Shown: positions 57,581 to 64,000 of the stretch, one piece after another
Position numbering within the stretch: the stretch's first letter is position 1
How the letters are laid out: each line of letters starts with the position of its first letter
Source: Rhynchonema sp. JSB1_4
Lineage: Eukaryota; Nematoda; Chromadorea; Monhysterida; Xyalidae
Length of the DNA: 64,000 bases
Assembly: GCA_030248065.1 (NCBI GenBank)
Contig: JASAMV010006535.1
Coordinates: forward strand, 62,001-126,000
Direction: 5' to 3'
Notes under the pieces: model-generated
What the model saw: only the letters and a program-made list of their open reading frames with translations
What the model was told of the DNA's origin: nothing
Database searches by the model: none
Translations under genes and position numbers: made by a program

Positions 57581-60580
57581 ATGAATTTGACCAACGGAAA
57601 CTACACCGATTACCACAAATCGTACTTGGGCTTTCAAGCAGTCCTCTATTGTTTCGTCGTGCCCCCGTTGTGTTTCTTCGGTAGCATCGCCACCACGATT
57701 GCCGCTTACATTTTCGGTTCGATGCTACATGAGAATGCAAAGTACGGCAATCCTTTTCAAACGACCGATTCTTCTATTTCATGCTGAACAAAATACATTT
57801 GTTTGCAGACGATGTATCGATAATTGGTCATTGAACGTGCTGCTGTTCACATTGTGTCTGTACGATACGTCGTTGCTGGTGTTGTCGGCAGTGACCCTGG
57901 CACCAATGGCATACTGTGACGCATTTCAGGTTTGGGTTCAATGATTTCAACACAGTGCATACTGCACACTGCATGTACAGTACCATCTGCCGTTTTGGGC
58001 TGTGTGAGGCCTGCGCCTGCATGCGCCCATAGGCTCGGCGGATGCAGTCAGCCAAGATCGCAGCTGGAACTGTGGCAGTCGAACCAAACTTCAAATTCTC
58101 ATGTTTTGTCATTTCCAGTCTCACATATTCTGCACGCTCTTCAATCGCACGGCGCGAGTCACCTATCCGTTGTTGCTGTTGGCTCAGTCCGGATCGGTTT
58201 GGTCGTGTGTGGCCGTGGCTTACGATCGATTCATTGCTGTCTTGCATCCGCTGCAACGAAATATGGTTGGCGCCCATAGTGTCCACCCAATAGTGTTTAA
58301 ACATATTTTCATTATTGTGTTCGGAAACGTTTCAGGCATCCACCTACATAAATCTCGGTTTCAGATGTGCACCTCAAAGAACGGTTGGCGCTGCGCGGCG
58401 ACGATCTTCTTCTTCAGCGCCTGTTTCCGAGTGCCAACTTGGTTCGAACTCGCACCCTGGGTTTGACAGCTTGAGTCTACTGTTTCGATGCCTTCTTTGC
58501 CCAATACATACAGGGTGACCCATAAAGTCTCGCGACACTATGGCTTGGCCTTTATTTTGCAATGCTGGCAAACGTCGACGTGACTTTGTGGTCAATCGAT
58601 AGACAATCGCCAAACGTTTTTTCTGATACTCAATGGGTATTGAAACATTACTAAAATAAGTTTATGGCGCTTTTCTTACCTAGCACTCTTAGCAACTTGA
58701 TAATGTCACAAACAGTTGTGTGGATTGAGCATGTAGCAGTCAACAATCATCGACAATTGAGAACCCATCACACAATTACTTGTGTTCCTGCCTGACCGCA
58801 ACCGTGTCCCCTGCTTGGGGTCATCCGTGAGCATGCGTACCGTGTCACTGGTCACGTTAACGGAACTGAGCGTTTAGGTACACTGTTTAGTGAGGTATAC
58901 TGTAGATCATTGTAAAAAGTCGTTAGCTTGAAATCAGCACATTATCCGTTCATCGAGAGATCGCGAAATTCTGAAAATGATACAAACATTGCCTCACACA
59001 GACGAAAATTTTTTCCCCTAGAAAATGAATCATAAATGCAACTCAATGGTGTCTCAATCCGTGCCGTGGGTCATAGAAAACTTGGCGATCGTTCATTGGA
59101 TTGATACCAAAACCGCGCCAAACATGTGCCAGCATAGAAGAATAGGGGCGCAGCAAAAGCGTTGCGAGATTTTGTGGGCACAGTGTACTTGCTTGACGCG
59201 TAGCATCATCTGATGTTTCATTCGCAGCTGAACGACAACGGTGTGTGGGTGTTGCAACCAACGGCCATGTCCACCAGTCGTTCCTACCGTCTCATCTACT
59301 ACTGCATTCTCACCAATCTGTTCGTGTTTCTGTTGCCTTGGGCAATCATGATCGGCCTCAATGTGTCCGTTTTGACCGCTGTTCGCCGGCACATTCAGAT
59401 GCGACGCAATATGGCCGGTCGACGACGCGCGCCCAGGGTCAGGTGGGTAGCCACTAAAATGCAGTATACAGTGTAAATACATACGTATAAAAGAATTTTT
59501 TCAGGTTATGCAACAGTGTTGAGGTCTTGCTTTCAAGTTTCTGTTAGGTCGGAGCGCATTTTTAGGATAATCGCTTTTGGATAGCTTCCAGAATAACAGC
59601 AAAAGTGAAACATCACAAGACCAAAACGTAAATTTCCGATCCAACGGCGAATTGCATCGCACGCTGGCAGCAATGTTGGTGTTCGTGTCGTTTGTGGTGT
59701 TCAATCTGCCGGCGACCATTGTCAACACGATCGAACCATTCCTGCAAGTCACTGGCAACAACTGGCAAATGCTCGATTGGTATATTGCGTTGCTCAGGTT
59801 GGATCAGACTGAGCTCAACTCACAATTCGAATGGTGACAAATAACGATAAGATGTCAGCTTGGCACAGATACGCGTTGGTAGCCGCGTTTTTGTGTACCC
59901 GTTGTTGGTTTCCTCTCGGTACGTTTCAGGATAAACCTCATAGCGCCAACCTACAGCCAAAGGCTAAACAAAGTCTGAAACCCTAAAGTACGGTGTGTGT
60001 ACATACAGAGTGCGGGTAATAAAGTGCGCCGGCGGTTTCAAGCTTCAGCTGAGCCAGTACAATTAGGATTGTGAGGTCATTATCGTTTCCAACATTTTGC
60101 CGTGAAACATCACCCAATTGTTATAGCACCGGCTCAGTGTTGGTGATCATGAATTCGCTGAGCAACGTGCTCATCTACTGCGCGATCGGGCAGGATTTCC
60201 GTGCTCTGTTTCTCAGTCATCTGACCTGTGGTCTGAGCAGTCGACTACAGGCGCACACGCAGGCACGAATCAATGGCGAAGTTCAACAAGACGGGTCGGT
60301 AACGGTCGGCGCCACCATCACCGCACAGGGTGTAGGACGGTACTTGAAAGGCAAAGGGAACCATCAACGGAACATACGCATCGAGGTGCAGGAACCGAGT
60401 CAGAATGGAATCATGGGACCGCGGTATCCGATCAATCAACCCAGTGGCTCTCGTCGACCACCGCGACGCAGCAAAACACTCGGCAAACAGGGCAGTCGCG
60501 GTGCATTCCTACTCAACACACGACCGTCCATCAGCAGCGTGCCCAGTTGGAGCAGTATGGGCCAGGACACCACGGTCTAA
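57581..60580 (+). CDS. Rhodopsin-family GPCR, peptide (FMRFamide-like) receptor type
   Basis: Seven exons at about 57581-57741, 57809-57929, 58119-58265, 58365-58460, 59228-59442, 59585-59797 and 60127-60580 give 468 residues. The N-terminus has glycosylation sites (NLT, NYT). TM1 is FGSIATTIAAYIF, TM2 LNVLLFTLCLYDTSLLVLSA, TM3 ends CVAVAYDRFIAVLHPL (DRF in place of DRY), TM4 is RCAATIFFFSACFRVPTWFE, TM5 LTNLFVFLLPWAIMIGLNVS, TM6 MLVFVSFVVFNLPATIVNTI (no CWxP) and TM7 MNSLSNVLIYCAIGQDFR (N-S-x-x-N-x-L-I-Y replacing NPxxY). This pattern fits invertebrate FMRFamide/myosuppressin-type receptors that couple to G proteins at the plasma membrane; ligand unknown. The long C-tail is basic and Ser-rich. 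Three dispersed-motif copies lie in the gene. Confidence 0.85.
58508..58560. mobile_element. Mariner-like terminal fragment in GPCR intron
   Basis: ACAGGGTGACCCATAAAGTC is typical of a mariner terminal repeat. I could not find a matching opposite end in the 58461-59227 intron, so this is probably a solo or decayed end. Confidence 0.4.
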
Positions 60581-62089
60581 TTGGGCCCACTTGCGAATCA
60601 TACTTTATCCATTGAACTGTGTATCCGATAACCTCACTTGCCATTGTCACCTGATGTCCTTGTGAATATACGTATAATGTGATGAAACATGATCTTTTCC
60701 ATTATACTGCATATCCCACTGTCACAGATTATTTTGTTTGATTGTCGTTAACCGGACAGTCTTTGGGCCTTGGTTGTGGACAAGTTAGCATTTTATTTGT
60801 TTTCATTCACACAGTATATCGCCAGACGTACCTCCATGTGTATGTTTTCGTTTTATTCTGATTTGCTGTTGTTTTCACAGTAAACCAACTATGTACAGTT
60901 ACATCAGTACCTGGAATAAATACATGCCGCCTGCCTGGAGTCAGTTCAGTTTTTCACAGTACAGCACGTGTAAAAACAACCAATGTGGGCATTTGGAACA
61001 ACATTTACATAGGTATTGATATACCAAGCATACATATGTACATAATGGTAGCAGTGCAGAATTGTCAATTGATGTGTCCAAATGCCTGATGACTCAAACG
61101 ACGGAACCTATGTAGATCACATCGATTTCCAAGGCCAGCAGCTGTTTCTGCGTTTACCGTATGCCAGGTACATAGCCATTACGTCAGGATAATCCATGCC
61201 GAGCCTGTCACCTGTACGGTCGGACAACACATGTGTAGCGGATGTGCCCATCCGCGTGCTCTTTACGCTGGTTTAGTGTTTGGCAAGAAAGCTGGGATGT
61301 CCCTCCAATGTGCCCAGCTTGTGTGCGTGTGAGGCTGATGCCCGAACCAGCCATGCACTATACACAGACGATCCACTACGTCAGAACCGGGTAAGTGGGT
61401 CCCTCACAGTGCTTGGAGGTTTATGCGTACCCAAAGTGGACAGTATATAGACTAATGGAGTTTAGTGCACCTGAAAGTGTTTGGTGCATATCGAGCAAGG
61501 TTGCTGCGTGTGCCTGTGTGTGTCTTCGTGATACGCAGTTTGTTCACTGTTGAAACGAGAGTTTAATTAAAGGCCTGACGCTATCAACAATCTACTTTTC
61601 AGAATATTGACCGTCGTGTACCTTAATGTGCGATACATTTCATTATCCTGTAGGTTATGGTACGATATCTGACATGCAGGAAGCAGGATACTGTTTCTAA
61701 TGTGGTCAGGAGAACAAGCAAGACATTATTTCAGCCCCTGCGATTTGTTTTGATGCTCCCAAAACCAAGCGAGAGTTAGCGCTCTGCTTTTCTTCACAAA
61801 CCGCGCATAATAACAACTTTCGTTTAAATCTTTTTCCAATGTTTATGTACTGGTTCGAGTCCTGTGCTAATGGTCGGTGGTTAGTCATGCAACTGTCATT
61901 GCTACTCTGAACATGAAATACTGTATAATTGTTATTTTCTGTGTAACTGCATGCAGCTAATGTAGGCATGTAAGGCCATGCATGGCCGGGCCGGAAGTAG
62001 TCCAATCAACTGGCCTTGCAGCATGTGCTTTATGTTCTTAAACGCCGCGTCTGCCACCGTCACGTTTATCCACTTAAATTCCTGATGAA
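60581..62089. other. Intergenic between GPCR and globin
   Basis: About 1.5 kb with no supported exon, tRNA or mobile element. It should contain the GPCR 3' UTR (AATAAA in GGAATAAATACATGCC near 60914) and the globin promoter. Confidence 0.45.
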
Positions 62090-63683
62090 ATGGCATCTTT
62101 GGGTTCAGAGTTGCACGAACGTTCGTCGAAAATGAATCGTTCAATGTCACTTCGTGCGCACAAACTGACGGCGTCGCAAGCAACGCTGCTCAAACAATTC
62201 TGGCCAACCATCGACCACTATGAAGTCGGCGCTGAAATGTACAGACAGGTTGGTACCGTCGAAGCCGCAGCTGTACCTCAGTCTCCTCACCGGCATGCAC
62301 CCGCTGCGACCGGTGTTGACCCCGTTCTTGACTGGTGACATCATCACATCAGCACGCTGTTTGGCTGCCACAGTTTTGCACACGGTCGATATTGTCTGCA
62401 TACTGTATGTTAACGCGTGCTGGCCAGAAAAGTACTGTTAGATACGAACGGTGGCCAGTAAAACAAGTACAGTACTGGCTGCCCTCCACCTTACATGTAT
62501 TGATCGGAATGGGCTTCTAATGATCCTTGATTGTGGAGCACGGCGGACACAAAGCAACGCCTGCTCGACCCGTCTGCTTACACATCACACTCCGAAATTT
62601 TGGGGATTGGGTAGTAACTTCTGCTCAATCTTAGAGATTCACTTGACGCAAACTCCGGTGGATCACCCAAAAGCTGTTCACTGTAACAAAAAAGGGTCGT
62701 AATTTTGTCAGGTGTTCATACAACATCCCGAGATCCTGCAATTGTTCGCCGCCATCCGCGACGAAGGACCGGTGGACGATAATGAAGAGTTCATCAAACA
62801 AGTCGCTGTCATCATCGACGTGCGTTTGGTTGATGTTTCATTGTTGAATTGACAAACAATGCGAGCCACGCACAGTAGACATCTGGTGCATTCGCAGTGC
62901 AGTGACATGACCTGATCTATATGTCCAGGTCGCAGCGCAGGCAGGCAACCACGTTAACTTCGTGTGAGCTTTGCGGTACGACTTGTGATGTGGCATGGGC
63001 ATGATTAATGCGAAATAGTAGCGGAAACCACCCATTAACGAAATGAGACTGATTATCAATGCCTTTCCTTCCAGTACTTCACCGAGGCCATTCAAATGTG
63101 CGAAAGTCAGGACTCGTTGATTGCGTTTGCCAACGCCACTGGGCGCAGACATAAAAGGTTAGATGTACTGTGCTTGGATGTATTATTGGAACTGACAGAC
63201 CGTTTTGCGTCGGACCGTTCGTGCCCTCGTCCAAACAATGCCCAATTGTTGTGCAGATTTGCCGGCATCCGTCCCGAGCACTGGTACGCATTCCGATCTG
63301 CACTGAAGACATCGATGACTAAATATCTACTCCGTGACGGCCTCGTGACGGCGTCGGAGCGTTGCACGATCGTGCAGGCGTGGTGCACATTCACAAGCAC
63401 AATTGTGAACGAAATGAAGATCGGATTCATGGAAGCGGAGCCAAACGACCTGGAGCAGGGCACCACCGACACGCTGCAATGTCCGGCCACTAGTCATCAG
63501 AACAACTCAATGCCACAACTGAAACATCACGATTCGGAGACATATCTCGAGGTTGAAAGCGAGAAATCGTTGAGTTTCTTCAAACGAGCCACAAGTCTGA
63601 GAATTGGCAAGAAAAAATCGGCGTCCAAATCCCCGAGACGACATCAGAGCTCAACCAGAGCGCCGGAAACAACAGGAGAATAA
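62090..63683 (+). CDS. Globin with N- and C-terminal extensions
   Basis: Four exons at about 62090-62248, 62712-62819, 63075-63157 and 63257-63683 give 258 residues. The globin domain starts near LTASQATLLKQFWPTID (A helix). FIQHPEILQLF supplies the CD1 Phe (F65). EEFIKQVAVIID places Gln83 at E7, and ATGRRHKRFAGIRPEHW supplies the proximal His115 (F8); the 32-residue E7-F8 spacing equals neuroglobin. A distal Gln instead of His is known in some invertebrate globins. The 24-residue N-terminal and roughly 85-residue C-terminal extensions are Ser/Lys/Arg-rich (RIGKKKSASKSPRRHQSSTR) and suggest membrane or protein binding rather than bulk oxygen storage, as in many nematode globins. Two dispersed-motif copies occur, one in the last exon. 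Confidence 0.85.
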
Positions 63684-64000
63684 CGGCACTTGTTCGAACA
63701 CTGAGAATGGGAATTCTTGTGCCTGCGTTAAACTGTAGCACATCGGGATGGGGTTGTTCATTCTAACGCGGTCCAAAAATAGTTGCACTAGGTTGATGAT
63801 GATACACACGAAATGCATGTGAAGGGACTTCAATTGGAGTAAAAATTGGGTACCATAGATTTTCGTCCGGATGTTATGGGTCAAGGAGCGCCTCCTAATA
63901 AGAGCCCATATGGGCACTTTTGTAATTTGGGAAAACCTCCAAATGAGCCCTGGGCTTTCAGTTGGGGGTAAAAAATTTTTGTGCCCATCGACAAAAATAT
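63684..64000. other. Globin 3' flank
   Basis: The last 317 bp carry no gene. The final part has GCCCATATGGGCAC and GAGCCCTGGGCTTTCAG, palindromic words reminiscent of element F, but no terminal repeat is visible. Confidence 0.35.

Larger units (their letters stand above)
3790..63529. repeat. Dispersed 10-bp motif TGATGTTTCA, 20 exact copies
   Basis: Plus-orientation starts: 4870, 18118, 43933, 44702, 45112, 49125, 51173, 59211, 62831. Minus-orientation copies (TGAAACATCA on the plus strand) start at 3790, 4541, 6663, 16355, 18394, 35191, 43799, 46531, 59606, 60103, 63520. Many extend to GTGATGTTTCAC. Single-mismatch copies include 3820, 22915, 25634, 43009 and 48334. None of the exact copies lies between 18.4 and 35.2 kb. 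They were located by eye, so the count is a minimum. Confidence 0.85.

Overview
This is metazoan nuclear DNA. Genes are split into many short exons by mostly 40-500 bp GT-AG introns, and the products (innexin, CEP290, DOT1L, TRAPPC5, Apollo/SNM1, a peptide GPCR, a tailed globin) point to a protostome. Four things lean towards a nematode or close relative, but none proves it: a short interstitial run of TTAGGC (the nematode telomere unit) in an intron, closely packed same-strand genes that look operon-like, a lone innexin exon, and a dispersed motif resembling the nematode piRNA upstream motif. Exon joins were made by eye from splice consensus, reading frame and family homology; positions may be off by a base or two.

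Layout. 0.7-3.4 kb: a secreted or GPI-anchored three-finger protein (+) with a Harbinger-like element in its intron, and a first innexin exon (-). 4.7-9.2 kb: SLC35C2 (-) and a WDR91 N-terminal homologue without WD repeats (-). 10.4-12.4 kb: MPPE1/PGAP5 (+), divergent from the WDR91-like gene and converging on Apollo. 12.8-21.3 kb: a tight minus-strand run read RPL36, AGXT, TRAPPC5, Apollo (DCLRE1B), with gaps of about 260-390 bp. 22.1-26.1 kb: an unrecognised Pro-rich protein with a Ser/Asp and Arg-rich patch (-). 27.4-34.0 kb: DOT1L (-). 34.1-41.9 kb: a gene-free divergent interval between DOT1L and CEP290, filled with nested non-autonomous DNA transposons and one near-perfect foldback. 41.9-53.8 kb: CEP290 (+). 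57.6-60.6 kb: a rhodopsin-family peptide-type GPCR (+). 62.1-63.7 kb: a globin with N- and C-terminal extensions (+).

Most striking signals. (1) The 10-mer TGATGTTTCA occurs exactly at least 20 times on both strands against about 0.1 expected, in introns, at splice acceptors and in exons, clustering in CEP290, the GPCR and the globin and absent from DOT1L. (2) A 71-bp tandem triplication at a DOT1L splice junction creates two in-frame 15-nt micro-exons. (3) The 37-41 kb interval is a nest of MITE families whose boundaries can be read from terminal inverted repeats and mostly 8-bp target duplications.

Functional links. The genes are mainly housekeeping: ER/Golgi traffic and GPI processing (TRAPPC5, MPPE1, SLC35C2), endosomes (WDR91-like), chromatin and telomeres (DOT1L, Apollo), translation (RPL36), glyoxylate metabolism (AGXT) and cilia (CEP290). 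No transposase, rRNA, intact tRNA or CRISPR array was found.
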